Origin: an uncultured Bacteroidales bacterium
GTDB taxonomy: Bacteria > Bacteroidota > Bacteroidia > Bacteroidales > Bacteroidaceae
Assembly: GCA_902776455.1 (NCBI GenBank)
Contig: CACYQI010000020.1
Location: 37,588 to 77,201 of the forward strand
Direction: 5' to 3'
DNA: 39,614 nt
Shown here: piece by piece, positions 29,720-38,849 of the stretch
How positions within the stretch are numbered: position 1 is the first letter of the stretch
Layout of the letters: each line of letters begins with the position of its first letter
Notes under the pieces: generated by a model
Database searches by the model: none
Told to the model about the DNA's origin: nothing
What the model saw: the letters and a program-made list of their open reading frames with translations, nothing else
Position numbers and translations under genes: made by a program

Positions 29720-32089
29720 GTACTTTTTGTCGATGCGCTGCCTTTCTTCTTTACTTATCTCCTTTATTCCAATCTGAACATCTGTTGTGCCGTCGAGGTG
29801 GTGACGGCTGACGACTCCGTCTTTCAGGACAAGGATGTCCTTCGGTTTTCCTTTCATCTCTTCGGCCTTGTCGTACAGCGATGTCCCGCTCTCTTGCTTC
29901 CAGTCGGCAAACTCCAGCAGATAGCATTCTCCCTCCGCGGCTTGCTGCCCGGCTGGCGTGTCTCCGCCACCGACCACGACCGTGAACGCATGACTCGAAA
30001 GGAAGTCGGACAGACGGCCCGACGACAATGCCTGCTTGTATTTGGCGGTAAGGATTGTTTCTGAGATAAATTCTGTGGCGGGATGCTGCGGGCCGAGAGC
30101 TTTCTCGTAGATGGTCAAAGCCTTGCCGAGATAATCCAACGCTTTGGGATAGTCGCCTCGGTCGTAATAGACGCCTCCGATGTTGCTGAATGACGAAGCG
30201 ACTTCGGGATGCTCCTTGCCATAGACTTTCTCGTAGATGGTCAAAGCCTTCTCGTAGCACTCCAACGCCTTGGAATAGTCGCCCTGCCTGTCGTACGACG
30301 TGCCTATGTTGTTGTAGGACTTGGCTACGGAGGGGTGTTCCTCGCCATAGGCTTTCTCCCAGATGGCCCGCGCTTGCTCGTAGTATTCCCGGGCTTTCTG
30401 GAAGTCTTCCTGCTTGTGATAGATGATGCCGATGTTGTTGTAGGACATGGCCACGTCGGGATGTTCCGTCCCGAACAGCTTCTTGCGGATAGCCAAAGCC
30501 TTGTCGTAATACTCCAATGCCTTGAGGCAATCGTTCCGGCGAGAATAGATGTAGCCGACGTTGTTGTAGGATGCCGCAACTACGGGATGCTTCTCGCCAT
30601 ACACTTTCTCGTTGATGGCCAAAGCCTTGACAAGATACTCCAACGCCTTGGAATCGTCCCCCAGATGGGAATAGACGCCACCGATGCTGTTGTAGGACAA
30701 GGCGATGTCGGGATGCTCCGTCCCAAACAACTTCTCGCGAATGGCGAGAGCCTTGCCAAGGTACTCCAAAGCCTTGGCATAATCGCCCAAACGGGAAGAC
30801 ACATTACCTAAGTTATGACAGGAAGCGGCAACCATTTGATTCTCCGTTCCGCATAGCTTCTCGCGGATGGCCAAAGCCTTGTTGAAATACTCCGATGCGG
30901 TGGAATACTTGCCTTGCTTGCTGTAAACGACACCGATGTTGTTGTAGGTCTGTGCTACGTCAAGATGCTCTTCTCCGAGCACTTTCTTCCGCATCTCCAA
31001 GGCTTTGCCGTAGTACTCCAATGACTGAGGGTAATCGCCCTGTATGTCGAAGACAGAACCCATATCGTGGTAAGCCTGAGCTGCCCACTCGCTTTCTGCT
31101 CCGTCGCGTTGGGACGAAAGGCTTAAAACCCTTTGGAAATAGGACATCGCCCGCGGATAGTCTGCGAGATACTCCCGGATGAACTGACCGGCTTCGCTTT
31201 GCCATTTCAGATTGGTCGTATCGATCTGCGCACGCAACTCCAAATAGTGGGCTGCCGAGTCGTTCTGATGAACCTGAAGGAAACGCTGATAGAAGTTGTA
31301 ACAGTCGGCACCGGCCACTTCCACCTTCATCTGCGTCCCTTGCTTGCTGGCTGCGAGGTCTTGCTGCCGCTGCTGCAGTTCGGCTTCTTCTTTTGCCTCG
31401 GCTTCCTTTTCCCTGATTATTTCCCGGACACGGCTCCGCATGTCGCCACGCGAACGCAGCAGGGAGTCGGCCCGCTCCAGCTGCCCGTTCTCCAAGAGGT
31501 CGGTCACGGTACGCTGAAAGTCGTCCAGCTGGTCGTAGTCCAACGTGGCGTAATACTTGGAAAGCTCCTTGATGATTTTCTCGTTTTCATCCCTTTCCTT
31601 GTTTATCTCCTCGAGCAAGCGGTTCTTCTCTTCCAACGAAACGTTAAGCTCCTCCACCTCGTCCTCGCGCTCCTGCAAACGCTGCTGCAGGTCGCGGCGC
31701 AACTTACGCTCCTTGGCCAAAAGGTCCGCCTGCTGCTGCTCGGGAGTGTCCATCACCAGATAGATGGGATTGGTGGAGTACTTGTAGGGTTTCGTCAGCG
31801 CGTCGGCATCCACCAATTGGAATCCTTTCTTGCTGACAGAGTCCAACTTAAAGGTCTGAGCAGGCATGGAAAAGGAGAAGCTTCCGTTTGACTGGCTGAG
31901 CACGGTAGAGCGACCGTGGAGGGCAACGACAGCATTCTGTATGCCTTTTCCCGGCACCAACTGCCCGCGCACCATGCGCCCCTTCGTCTTGACGTAACCC
32001 TGTTGCGTCTGGGCAAAGGACGCAAGCGACATCAGCAGGCAAACCGCCATGCATATTGTTCTCTTCTTTTTCTCAATCATATCATTCAA
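29699..32089 (-). CDS. Exported TPR protein with N-terminal regulatory-like domain and coiled coil
   Basis: 796 residues. The signal peptide ends near SFAQ (about residue 27); the start could instead be the ATG at 32080. Residues 30-115 resemble a carboxypeptidase-regulatory-like beta domain (GIQNAVVALHGRSTVLSQSNGSFSF). A charged coiled coil covers about 115-260. Residues 336-672 hold eight 42-residue TPRs of the kinesin-light-chain/TPR_12 type (YNNIGxxYxxxGDYxKALEYYxKALxIxEK...EHP). The final 120 residues (SHAFTVVVGGGDTPAG...) are a domain I do not recognise. The TPRs are protein-interaction scaffolds, probably in the periplasm. The gene is on the same strand as the TIR and RyR genes but 1.5 kb of repeats separates it from the TIR gene. 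Membership in that module is therefore uncertain. Confidence 0.8.
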   Translation of the reverse strand: MNDMIEKKKRTICMAVCLLMSLASFAQTQQGYVKTKGRMVRGQLVPGKGIQNAVVALHGRSTVLSQSNGSFSFSMPAQTFKLDSVSKKGFQLVDADALTKPYKYSTNPIYLVMDTPEQQQADLLAKERKLRRDLQQRLQEREDEVEELNVSLEEKNRLLEEINKERDENEKIIKELSKYYATLDYDQLDDFQRTVTDLLENGQLERADSLLRSRGDMRSRVREIIREKEAEAKEEAELQQRQQDLAASKQGTQMKVEVAGADCYNFYQRFLQVHQNDSAAHYLELRAQIDTTNLKWQSEAGQFIREYLADYPRAMSYFQRVLSLSSQRDGAESEWAAQAYHDMGSVFDIQGDYPQSLEYYGKALEMRKKVLGEEHLDVAQTYNNIGVVYSKQGKYSTASEYFNKALAIREKLCGTENQMVAASCHNLGNVSSRLGDYAKALEYLGKALAIREKLFGTEHPDIALSYNSIGGVYSHLGDDSKALEYLVKALAINEKVYGEKHPVVAASYNNVGYIYSRRNDCLKALEYYDKALAIRKKLFGTEHPDVAMSYNNIGIIYHKQEDFQKAREYYEQARAIWEKAYGEEHPSVAKSYNNIGTSYDRQGDYSKALECYEKALTIYEKVYGKEHPEVASSFSNIGGVYYDRGDYPKALDYLGKALTIYEKALGPQHPATEFISETILTAKYKQALSSGRLSDFLSSHAFTVVVGGGDTPAGQQAAEGECYLLEFADWKQESGTSLYDKAEEMKGKPKDILVLKDGVVSRHHLDGTTDVQIGIKEISKEERQRIDKKYKLKIES

Positions 32090-32101
32090 TCGTTAGATTA
32101 C

Positions 32102-32341
32102 GTTTTTAAGAGCCTCCCCCCTTTGTGGTTAGAGGTTAGAGGTAAGAGGTTAGGGGTAAGAGGATAGTTTGGGATGCTGAGGGGCCGCCTTCGGCGAAGT
32201 GAAGAGTGAAGAGTGAAGAGTGAAGAGTGAAGAATCAAAGTTACCAGCCGCTCTGTAAATAGCCAAATTATTAAATAGTACATAAATAGTAAATAGTAAA
32301 TCGTCAAATTGTAAATTATTTCAACTTTCAATTTTCAACTT
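32102..32341. repeat. Three heptamer classes in one gap, overlapping the helicase 3' end
   Basis: GGTTAGA/GGTTAGG units at 32127-32164 are followed by a GCCTTCGGCG hairpin and GTGAAGA units at 32198-32236. ATAGTAAAT and AATTGTAAAT units run over 32265-32318. The array TCAACTT, TCAATTT, TCAACTT at 32321-32341 contains the stop codon of the helicase gene (32328-32330). No gene or clear promoter is present. Confidence 0.85.
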
Positions 32342-35300
32342 TCCTCGGTCCTCCCGCCAAGACGTACCAGATGTAGCCTTGCACGGTGTGTTTCGGGTAC
32401 ATTTGGCGCAGGAGCTTCATGTAGGCTTGCACCTGGTCGCTGTAAAGTTTGCTCGGATGGCCGAACTTGTAGTCGATGACGGTAATGATGCCTGCATTAA
32501 CTACGACGCGGTCGGGGCGCAGCACGCAAGGCAGGCCGTCCTTGTCTGTGCTGGCTATGCTACACTCGTTATATACGGCTGTGTTCTTCTGGCTGAACCA
32601 GGATGCCACAAGCGGATTCTCGAGTCCCTGCCTGATGCGAAGGATGATGCCATCCCATTCCTTGCCCTCGCCGACGATTCCTTCTTCGCGGGCTTGGGAG
32701 AACACTTCGTCTATCTGGCTGACATCGCCCACGCGGCTGAGGACTTCGTGCATCCGCTTGCCTATATCGCGCTGAGAAGACACAGTCCAAGTCTCTGAGT
32801 CAGAGGCGAGTTCCTGCAGGTATTCCTGTGCCTGATTGCTTTGAAGGAAGGAGAGCACGGGAGGCCTTGTGACAACTTTCACCTCTATGGCATCCTCCGC
32901 CTCATGTTCGAGGCGCAGGCGATTCATCTCCTTCTCCTTGTTGTCCACTTCGGTGAGAGGAGTTCCCTCTTCGTAGGTGAAGCGCGTCGGGTCGGTGTCG
33001 TTCTCGTCGGTCCGCAGCGTCATGTAGATGAGTTCCGAGGCGGTGGCTATGTTCTTATTCTTGTCTTTGTCGTTCTGCTCTCCCGTTGGTACGCAGGCGT
33101 CTCGCCTGCGGTTGTTGGCAAGCTTCACCTTTCCCCACAGGTAGAGGTTGCACTTGGCACGGGTGAAGGCCACGTAGAGCGTGTTGAGCGCATCCACTCG
33201 CCGCTCCAGATGTTCTTCTTCGTAGTCGGAGGAGAAGACCGATGTCCTTACGGCTTTCGAGTGGATGGAGATGGGCAGCGTGCCGAGTTCGCCGAAGGAA
33301 GATTCGTCCGTCGAGCACCAAAGGACGTCGCCCTGCCTGTCCTTCTCGATGTCCCAATGGCTGAAGGGCAACAAGACGGTGTGGAAAGCCAGTCCCTTCG
33401 ACTTGTGGATGGTGAGGATGCGCACTCCAGCCACCGACGAAGCGGGAATGGAGCGCTGGCGAAGCGTCTGGTCCCAAGCGTTGAGGAAGGTCTCTATGTC
33501 GGGAGTACCGGCACTTCGAAGGTGGTTCTGCAGCTCGTCGAAGAAGGTCTGCACATAGACGTCTTCGCCCTTTATGTTGCTCAGCGAAAAGATGTTCCAC
33601 AGCCTTTCCGCAAGGAGATAGAGCGGCAGCTGGAGCAGTTCGTCGCGATGTGCCGTGAAGGCTTCCGGCAAGACGTCGGCCGCATCCTGAAGGACGAGGT
33701 TGTGGAAGGCCATGTCGGTCTTCCCGAGGACATCGTACTGATAGTGGAGCATGAGGTATTTCTCGGAGATGCCGTCGGTGTGGTTTTTGTCGATGAGTAT
33801 GCGCATCGCCGCCACAATCATCTGCACGCTTATCGAGGCATCGAGCAGGAAGGCTTCGTCGCTGACGAGGCGGATGTGGGGGGCATACAGGCCGAAGCCT
33901 TCCACGAGCTGCTGCGCCATTCTGTTCGTGCGGACAAGGATGGCTATCTGGCTGAGGTCGAGTCCGTCGGAAAGGAGGTTGTTGATTTGTTCCGCCATGT
34001 CGGCGATGGTGTCCTGCACGTAGTCGTCGGTCTCCTTGAACAGCGAAACCCTGACGTAGCCCTTCCCGTCGTCCTTCTTTATCTTCTGCCCGACATCCTC
34101 GTAGATGTGGCTCAGCTTGATAGTCTCCTGCAAACCTCGCTCTGAAGGGAGAGGCTTAGAGTCCTTTCCTTCGGGAGAGGCTATCTTGTCGAGCAAGGAA
34201 GCGGCCTCCAGGAAGAACTTATTGTTGAACTCCACTATCACCTGATGGCTGCGGTAGTTGATGTCGAGCGGGTCGGGAGTGATGTGGAAGCGTTGCAGGT
34301 CCTTCTCTTTCTCGATGCCATAGAGGATTTTCCAGTCGCCGTTGCGCCAGCGGTAGATGCTTTGCTTGATGTCGCCCACGAGCAGTCCCTTGCCGCCCGA
34401 AGCGAGCTTCTCGAAGAGCAGCTTCTTGAAGTTCTCCCATTGCATGCGGCTCGTGTCCTGAAACTCGTCGATCATCACGTTGTTGATGAAGGTGCCTATC
34501 TTCTCGAAGATGAAGGGTGCATCGCTGCCCTCTACCATCTTGCTGAGAAGGGCTGGCGTAGAACTGAGCGTGAAACGTCCGGCATCGCCTTCAATCTCTC
34601 GGGCGCGTTCATCGATGTAGTTGAGCAGGCGGAGCGGTCCGAGGTGTCGCAAAGCCAAAGTTGCGGAAAGGTATTCTTTGCGGCATTTCTCGTAGAGGCT
34701 GGTGAACTCGGCAAGACGAGCCTGCAAGTCGAAAGTGCTTGAACTCTGAACCTTGAACCTTGAATTTAAGACAGACTTCCCCGGTCCGTCGCTTTCCATC
34801 GCTCTCGCCTTTATGAGGAACGACTGGAGGTTCTTGCCGTAGCTTATCTGGCTGAAGTCTTCTATCAGATTCATCACGTTGTCCACGGCTTCCTCCACTT
34901 TCTTCAAGGCGTTCTCTCTGATGGCATACATTCTGCTCTTGAAGGCCTTGATGGCTTCTGCATCGCCTAACCTCCTCAGCTCTTCTTCGCTGCGGCGCTG
35001 GTATTCCTCGCGGAAGATGTTTTCGGCAAAAGCCTTGAGCGGGCCGACGATGTCCCACTTGTCGCCCGAGTTCAGTTGCTCGTGGACGTAGTCGAGCACC
35101 CATTGCCTCACCTCCGGCTTCGTGTCCATCGTCTCGATGAGGCTATCGACGGCACTTTCTATTATCTCGTCGTGCGAAAGCTCTACCTGCAAGTTGGCGG
35201 AAAGTCCAAGCTCGCGGGCCATGTTGCGCAGAATGCTCTGGAAGAAGGAATCGATGGTCTCAACGCGGAAGTGCGAGTAGTCGTGGAGGATGGCTGTAAG

Positions 35301-35642
35301 CGCCTTGCCGGCCTGCTGGCGGATGAAGGAAGCCTCCTCTATGGGGAGAAAGCCTTTCCCTATAGAGGGAGAAGAGTCGGGAAGAGGGTCTGCTTTTCTT
35401 TTTTTCTGTATTGCCTCCAAATAAGGCTCCGACTCCTTCAGCCCCATCTTCAGACCATAGAGCGTCTCCAGAATGCGGCTCTTCATCTCGGCTGTAGCCT
35501 TATTGGTGAACGTGACGGCCAACGTATGCTTGAACTCGTGTTCGGCGTTTGGCTGCAGCAGCTCCATGATGTACTCAACGGTCAGGGCGAATGTCTTGCC
35601 CGAACCTGCTGAAGCCTTGCAGATGGTGAGAGATTGTTCCAT
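32328..35642 (-). CDS. UvrD/RecB-type helicase-nuclease (AddA/RecB-like)
   Basis: 1104 residues. I chose the ATG at 35640-35642 because the -7 element at 35673-35680 puts the transcription start downstream of the longer reading-frame start at 35675. Superfamily 1A motifs are clear: Walker [12 protein letters not shown] near residue 12, AVTFTNKAT (motif Ia), [14 protein letters not shown] (motif II), [17 protein letters not shown] (motif III), the late [15 protein letters not shown] and [11 protein letters not shown]. The C-terminus is a RecB nuclease with LRPDRV, VIDYKFG and QVQAYMKLL. Such proteins unwind and resect double-strand breaks. In this phylum they often pair with an AddB-like partner, which is not seen here. 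The gene is divergent from panB. At least four repeat-derived segments lie in frame within it, and its stop codon lies in a heptamer array. Confidence 0.92.
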   Translation of the reverse strand: MEQSLTICKASAGSGKTFALTVEYIMELLQPNAEHEFKHTLAVTFTNKATAEMKSRILETLYGLKMGLKESEPYLEAIQKKRKADPLPDSSPSIGKGFLPIEEASFIRQQAGKALTAILHDYSHFRVETIDSFFQSILRNMARELGLSANLQVELSHDEIIESAVDSLIETMDTKPEVRQWVLDYVHEQLNSGDKWDIVGPLKAFAENIFREEYQRRSEEELRRLGDAEAIKAFKSRMYAIRENALKKVEEAVDNVMNLIEDFSQISYGKNLQSFLIKARAMESDGPGKSVLNSRFKVQSSSTFDLQARLAEFTSLYEKCRKEYLSATLALRHLGPLRLLNYIDERAREIEGDAGRFTLSSTPALLSKMVEGSDAPFIFEKIGTFINNVMIDEFQDTSRMQWENFKKLLFEKLASGGKGLLVGDIKQSIYRWRNGDWKILYGIEKEKDLQRFHITPDPLDINYRSHQVIVEFNNKFFLEAASLLDKIASPEGKDSKPLPSERGLQETIKLSHIYEDVGQKIKKDDGKGYVRVSLFKETDDYVQDTIADMAEQINNLLSDGLDLSQIAILVRTNRMAQQLVEGFGLYAPHIRLVSDEAFLLDASISVQMIVAAMRILIDKNHTDGISEKYLMLHYQYDVLGKTDMAFHNLVLQDAADVLPEAFTAHRDELLQLPLYLLAERLWNIFSLSNIKGEDVYVQTFFDELQNHLRSAGTPDIETFLNAWDQTLRQRSIPASSVAGVRILTIHKSKGLAFHTVLLPFSHWDIEKDRQGDVLWCSTDESSFGELGTLPISIHSKAVRTSVFSSDYEEEHLERRVDALNTLYVAFTRAKCNLYLWGKVKLANNRRRDACVPTGEQNDKDKNKNIATASELIYMTLRTDENDTDPTRFTYEEGTPLTEVDNKEKEMNRLRLEHEAEDAIEVKVVTRPPVLSFLQSNQAQEYLQELASDSETWTVSSQRDIGKRMHEVLSRVGDVSQIDEVFSQAREEGIVGEGKEWDGIILRIRQGLENPLVASWFSQKNTAVYNECSIASTDKDGLPCVLRPDRVVVNAGIITVIDYKFGHPSKLYSDQVQAYMKLLRQMYPKHTVQGYIWYVLAGGPRKVEN
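33092..33110. repeat. Palindrome CGCAGGCG-TCT-CGCCTGCG inside the helicase gene
   Basis: A perfect 8-bp stem with a 3-nt loop, in frame, read as RRRDACVP on the coding strand. It sits in a low-complexity stretch just after the KVKLANN segment and before a K/D/N-rich linker. Similar palindromes are typical of dispersed intergenic repeats. Confidence 0.75.
34122..34170. repeat. In-frame palindromic repeat inside the helicase gene
   Basis: On the coding strand it reads CCTCTCCCGAAGGAAAGGAC, then CTAAG, then CCTCTCCCTTCAGAGCGAGG, and encodes [17 protein letters not shown]. The same order of blocks occurs between genes at 24040-24080 (CCTCCCCTAAAGGGAAGGAC...CCCTCCCTTCAGTGAGG), so this is a copy of that family. 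Confidence 0.75.
34741..34768. repeat. Heptamer array inside the helicase gene
   Basis: Four 7-bp units (GAACTCT, GAACCTT, GAACCTT, GAATTTA) in frame, read as [11 protein letters not shown] on the coding strand, within a helical insertion between helicase motifs. Confidence 0.8.
35336..35392. repeat. In-frame palindromic repeat near the helicase N-terminus
   Basis: AGCCTCCTCTATGGGGAGAA is followed by CTTTCCCTATAGAGGGAGAA; CCCTATAGAGGG forms a near-palindrome. It encodes [18 protein letters not shown] on the coding strand. It resembles the intergenic AGCCTCCTCTAAAT...GGGAGAG elements near 18415 and 24008. Confidence 0.65.
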
Positions 35643-35672
35643 GTTCAGAGTCTTTTCCTTCCCTTTCGCCCG

Positions 35673-35680
35673 CAAAGATA
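35673..35680 (-). promoter_or_regulatory. -7 element of the helicase gene promoter
   Basis: TATCTTTG on the minus strand matches TAnnTTTG. Transcription would begin near 35666, about 24 nt before the ATG at 35642, which fixes the start choice. No good TTTG is seen at the ideal distance upstream. Confidence 0.6.
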
Positions 35681-35723
35681 CAAAAAAAAGAGGAATGTAG
35701 GACGAAGAATGAAGATTATTTTG

Positions 35724-35731
35724 TACTTTTG
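35724..35731 (+). promoter_or_regulatory. -7 element of the panB promoter
   Basis: TACTTTTG matches TAnnTTTG. The start of transcription would be near 35738, leaving a leader of about 73 nt. It is divergent from the helicase promoter 44 bp away, so the two may influence each other. Confidence 0.6.
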
Positions 35732-35810
35732 CATCCCGTTACTGAAAAGCGACATAAAACATGTGACAGTAAACGTAAAAAAAGTAAATCTTCAAAAACA
35801 ACAAAATGCA

Positions 35811-36629
35811 ATGGCAGGATATTTAGTAAGTGATACGCGAAAGGTGACGACTCATCGTCTGATTGAGATGAAGGAGCAAGGGCAGCAGATAGCCATGCTC
35901 ACTTCCTACGACTATACGCTGGCTCAGCTGGTGGACCAGGCTGGCATCGACATCATTCTTGTGGGCGACAGCGCCAGCAACGTGATGGCCGGCAACGTGA
36001 CGACTTTGCCCATCACGCTCGACCAGATGATTTACCACGCCCGCAGCGTGACACGAGGCGTCAGACGGGCACTCGTCGTCTGCGACATGCCTTTCGGCAC
36101 CTATCAGGTCAACGCCACGGAGGGCGTGAAGAACGCTATCCGCATCATGCAGGAAAGCGGTTGCGATGCGCTCAAGCTCGAAGGGGGTGTGGAGATACAG
36201 GAGACGGTACGCGCCATCCTCGATGCAGGCATCCCCGTCATGGGCCATCTCGGACTAACGCCACAGAGCATCAACAAGTTCGGCACTTATGCCGTGCGTG
36301 CCAGGGAAGAGGCTGAGGCGGAGAAGCTGGTGAGCGATGCCAAGCTCCTGAGCGAAATGGGGTGCTTCGCCATTGTCTTGGAGAAGATACCCGCAGCCTT
36401 GACGAGGAAGGTCTGTCAGGAAGTGAAGGTGCCCGTCATCGGCATCGGAGCCGGACAGGCCGACGGACAGGTGCTCGTGGCACACGACATGCTGGGCATG
36501 AACAACGGCTTCTCGCCTAAGTTCCTGCGACGCTATGCCGACCTCGCCACCATCATCACCGATGCCGTCGGACAGTACATTACCGACGTCAAGGCCTGCA
36601 GCTTCCCCAGCGAAGCGGAGTCGTATTAG
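35811..36629 (+). CDS. panB: 3-methyl-2-oxobutanoate hydroxymethyltransferase
   Basis: 272 residues. PanB transfers a hydroxymethyl group from methylenetetrahydrofolate to alpha-ketoisovalerate, the first committed step of pantothenate and coenzyme A synthesis, in the cytoplasm. Landmarks: [17 protein letters not shown], the metal-binding D53 in LVGDSASNV and D92 in VCDMPFG, K122 in [17 protein letters not shown], catalytic E191 in VLEKIP, and VIGIGAG. I chose the ATG at 35811 because the open frame upstream overlaps the divergent helicase promoter and lacks family similarity. It is convergent with the PAP2 gene: the two stop codons overlap by 4 bp. No panC or panD is in the window. Confidence 0.97.
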   Translation: MAGYLVSDTRKVTTHRLIEMKEQGQQIAMLTSYDYTLAQLVDQAGIDIILVGDSASNVMAGNVTTLPITLDQMIYHARSVTRGVRRALVVCDMPFGTYQVNATEGVKNAIRIMQESGCDALKLEGGVEIQETVRAILDAGIPVMGHLGLTPQSINKFGTYAVRAREEAEAEKLVSDAKLLSEMGCFAIVLEKIPAALTRKVCQEVKVPVIGIGAGQADGQVLVAHDMLGMNNGFSPKFLRRYADLATIITDAVGQYITDVKACSFPSEAESY

Positions 36630-38365
36630 AAGCTGAAGCAGATGCCGAAATAGGGTGTCAGCTGATGCAGGCTCCGACGGAAGCTCCCTACTGCCTCCTG
36701 ACCTGAAACAAGACCTTCCTTCTCTGCACCCATGCGCAGATAGTGATTGGCTTCGTCCACGAGGCTGAAGGTCGAGTATTGGTAGTCGTAGCGGATGCGG
36801 GTGAAGTCGTAGTCAAGGCCGATGCGCCATACGACATTATGCTTCAGGGCATAGGAGAAGCTGACGCCTGTGCCGAAGATGAAGCTGCCCTTTCCCTCCA
36901 GGTCGATGGCCTGTACGCGGTCGTAGGTGTTGATGTCCTTCAGCTCGTCCACTTTGGTCATTTCCTGCAGGTATTCCTTGAAGAACGTCTCGATGTCGTC
37001 GTCGTTGCCCGACTTGTCGGCCCAGAACCATATATCGCCCGACTGCCGATGGCCGAAGAGCAGTTTCGTTCCGAGGCTCATCCGCTTGTTCAGGGGCAGC
37101 GAGCCATAGACGCCGCCCATGACGTCGAAGCCCGACAGCTGGTCCTTGTTCGTGCTGTTGCCGTGCCGGAAGGAAGGGTCTGTCGTACTCGGCCGCTCGT
37201 ACTGGTTGGTCGTCGGGTTGTACTTCTGAATGCCGCTTGTCCAGATGTCGTCGATGCCGTTCCATCGAGGCGTCACAGCCGTACTGTTGATGCGTGCTCT
37301 TACGCCGAAACCCAGATAAGGATTGATGAAGTAGGCCGCCTCAGCCCCTATCACCGAACTCGTGCCGTGCTTGATGCTGCCCGGACCGCCTGCTGCCCGT
37401 ATCTCAGCAGGAACGCCCCTGCTTCCCAGCGCGAAGCCCGCTCCTGCCTGCAAGGAGAAGAACGAAGGATGCTCGATGAGGTCGTTCAGGTTCTCCATCT
37501 CGCGACGCAACGTGTATTTGTCCTTGAAGATGAGGTCGGAGAGCGCATAGCCCAGCTCTGTGGAGAGAATGCCGATGCCGGCTCCCGTCAGCACGTCGCT
37601 CACCCAATGGCGGTTGTTCATCACGCGGAAGGCTCCGATGCCCGTCGCTACGGCATATCCGCCGAAGCTGAACCAAAGGCTGCGCGTCAGGCCGTATTCT
37701 TTGTGGAGAATGGTGGCAGCCATGAAGGCCGTGGCGGTATGGCCGGAAGGAAAGGAGTTGGACGTTGAGCCGTCGGGCCTCTTCTCTGCTATGGTATATT
37801 TGAGGCAGTTGACCAGTCCGGCCATGATGGCGGCCGACATGGCGTTGCTTGCCAGCAGTCGCCCCCATTGCGAGCGTCCCTTGTAGCCCGCAGCCTTCAG
37901 ACCCCAGGTGAGAGCCAGCGGCGCGTACTGTATGTAGTCGTCGGCCTTGTTGTGGAAACCCGAATTGATGTCGTTGTTCACCTTGCGCACATCCCGCTTG
38001 ATGGCATGTGCGGCAATGCCCAGGGCAATATAGGGCACGCTGCTGAGCGTGAGGTCGCGCTTCACGGTCCAGTATCGTTCCTCGCCGGCAACATCGACGG
38101 CTTGTGGTTCCACCGACCACTTGCCTGTCTGCTTCTGGCACATGATGGAAACGGGCATCTCGGCGGGAGTCGCCACATCGGCCATCATGTCCAATTGGGG
38201 TTGAAGCTTAGCAAGGGATGTGGGCAATTCCCAATGCAACTGAAAGTCCTGCTGCTTCGCCGATAAGGCAGCAGAGGGGTTGAAAGTGCCCGCCAAGGCT
38301 TGCAGGGAAGCCAGCAAAGCAATAAATATAATATATATATGTTTCTGCATACGCGCGTTCATCAC
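36626..38365 (-). CDS. PAP2 phosphatase with C-terminal outer-membrane barrel-like domain
   Basis: 579 residues. A signal peptide ends near LQALAG; the start may be the ATG at 38350 rather than 38365. All three PAP2 motifs are intact: K189-x6-R196-P197 in [10 protein letters not shown]207-G-H209 in FPSGHTAT, and R247-x5-H253-x3-D257 in [11 protein letters not shown]. They form the vanadium-haloperoxidase-like phosphatase site that acts on lipid phosphates such as undecaprenyl pyrophosphate or lipid A. After about residue 300 the sequence turns beta-rich with alternating aromatic strands ([43 protein letters not shown]). It ends in YFGICFSF, the C-terminal aromatic signature of outer-membrane barrels. 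The physiological substrate is not known. The gene is convergent with panB and its leader contains a large palindrome pair. Confidence 0.88.
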   Translation of the reverse strand: MMNARMQKHIYIIFIALLASLQALAGTFNPSAALSAKQQDFQLHWELPTSLAKLQPQLDMMADVATPAEMPVSIMCQKQTGKWSVEPQAVDVAGEERYWTVKRDLTLSSVPYIALGIAAHAIKRDVRKVNNDINSGFHNKADDYIQYAPLALTWGLKAAGYKGRSQWGRLLASNAMSAAIMAGLVNCLKYTIAEKRPDGSTSNSFPSGHTATAFMAATILHKEYGLTRSLWFSFGGYAVATGIGAFRVMNNRHWVSDVLTGAGIGILSTELGYALSDLIFKDKYTLRREMENLNDLIEHPSFFSLQAGAGFALGSRGVPAEIRAAGGPGSIKHGTSSVIGAEAAYFINPYLGFGVRARINSTAVTPRWNGIDDIWTSGIQKYNPTTNQYERPSTTDPSFRHGNSTNKDQLSGFDVMGGVYGSLPLNKRMSLGTKLLFGHRQSGDIWFWADKSGNDDDIETFFKEYLQEMTKVDELKDINTYDRVQAIDLEGKGSFIFGTGVSFSYALKHNVVWRIGLDYDFTRIRYDYQYSTFSLVDEANHYLRMGAEKEGLVSGQEAVGSFRRSLHQLTPYFGICFSF

Positions 38366-38402
38366 TTCTATATAACTATACGTTATTTGTCCTCTTCGCG
38401 AT

Positions 38403-38472
38403 AGGAGCCGACGCTTCCAGGCGTCGGCATCTGACAGCCCACCGTGCCGACGCTCGGAAGCGTCGGCTCCTT
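38403..38472. repeat. Paired palindrome (BIME-like), copy 1, in the PAP2 leader
   Basis: GGAGCCGACGCTTCC at the left is the exact inverse of GGAAGCGTCGGCTCC at the right. Each half also folds on itself (CCGACGCTTCC-AG-GCGTCGG-like). It lies between the PAP2 promoter and start codon, so the transcript would carry the hairpin. A second copy is at 39532-39600. Confidence 0.85.
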
Positions 38473-38481
38473 AGGACGCTG

Positions 38482-38489
38482 CAAAGATA
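38482..38489 (-). promoter_or_regulatory. -7 element of the PAP2 gene promoter
   Basis: TATCTTTG on the minus strand, with CTTG about 20 bp upstream. The start near 38475 would place the whole paired palindrome within a leader of about 110 nt. Confidence 0.55.
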
Positions 38490-38555
38490 CGAAATTATAT
38501 TCAAAAAAACAAGCGCAGGCGGAACTTTATTTTCTTTCATTTCCCTCTCATATTA

Positions 38556-38602
38556 TATATATACGCAGCACACCCCGATTTTTTAACCCTTGAGGCAAAA
38601 AA
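38556..38602 (-). repeat. 45-bp dispersed element, copy 2 (GTTAAAAAATCGGGG core)
   Basis: On the minus strand: GCCTCAAGG, then GTTAAAAAATCGGGG, then TGTGC and TGCGTATATATATAATA. It matches 418-465 in the opposite orientation with few differences. Confidence 0.6.
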
Positions 38603-38619
38603 AATGTTGTTCCCTCATT

Positions 38620-38849
38620 CCCCTCCCCTCCAAGGGGAGGGGTTAGGGGTGGGGTCTATCACACGGAAAACACAGAACTGAGGTCGACGGCCCCAAAGGG
38701 GGAAAGTCAAACCACAGAAATTTTTCAACATCGAAAAACACTAAAAACACGAACCTATGGGAATGAACATCCGATGATGCGAAAGACACGAAAAACTTCG
38801 CCGCGGTTCCCCTCCCTTTTAAGGGGAGGGGTTAGGGGTGGGGTCTATC
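38620..38849. repeat. Palindromic CCCCTCC elements and CACGGAAAACACAGAA repeats
   Basis: Two palindromic blocks (CCCCTCCCCTCCAAGGGGAGG near 38621 and its relative near 38808) are each followed by GGGGTTAGGGGTGGGG and TCTATCACACGGAAAA. ACCACAGAAATTTTTCAACA and TCGAAAAACAC near 38711 recur near 39483. No gene is present. Confidence 0.75.

Noticed and set aside
35634-35810. N-terminal extension of PanB
   Set aside because: It starts before both divergent promoters and does not resemble PanB; the ATG at 35811 gives the normal length.
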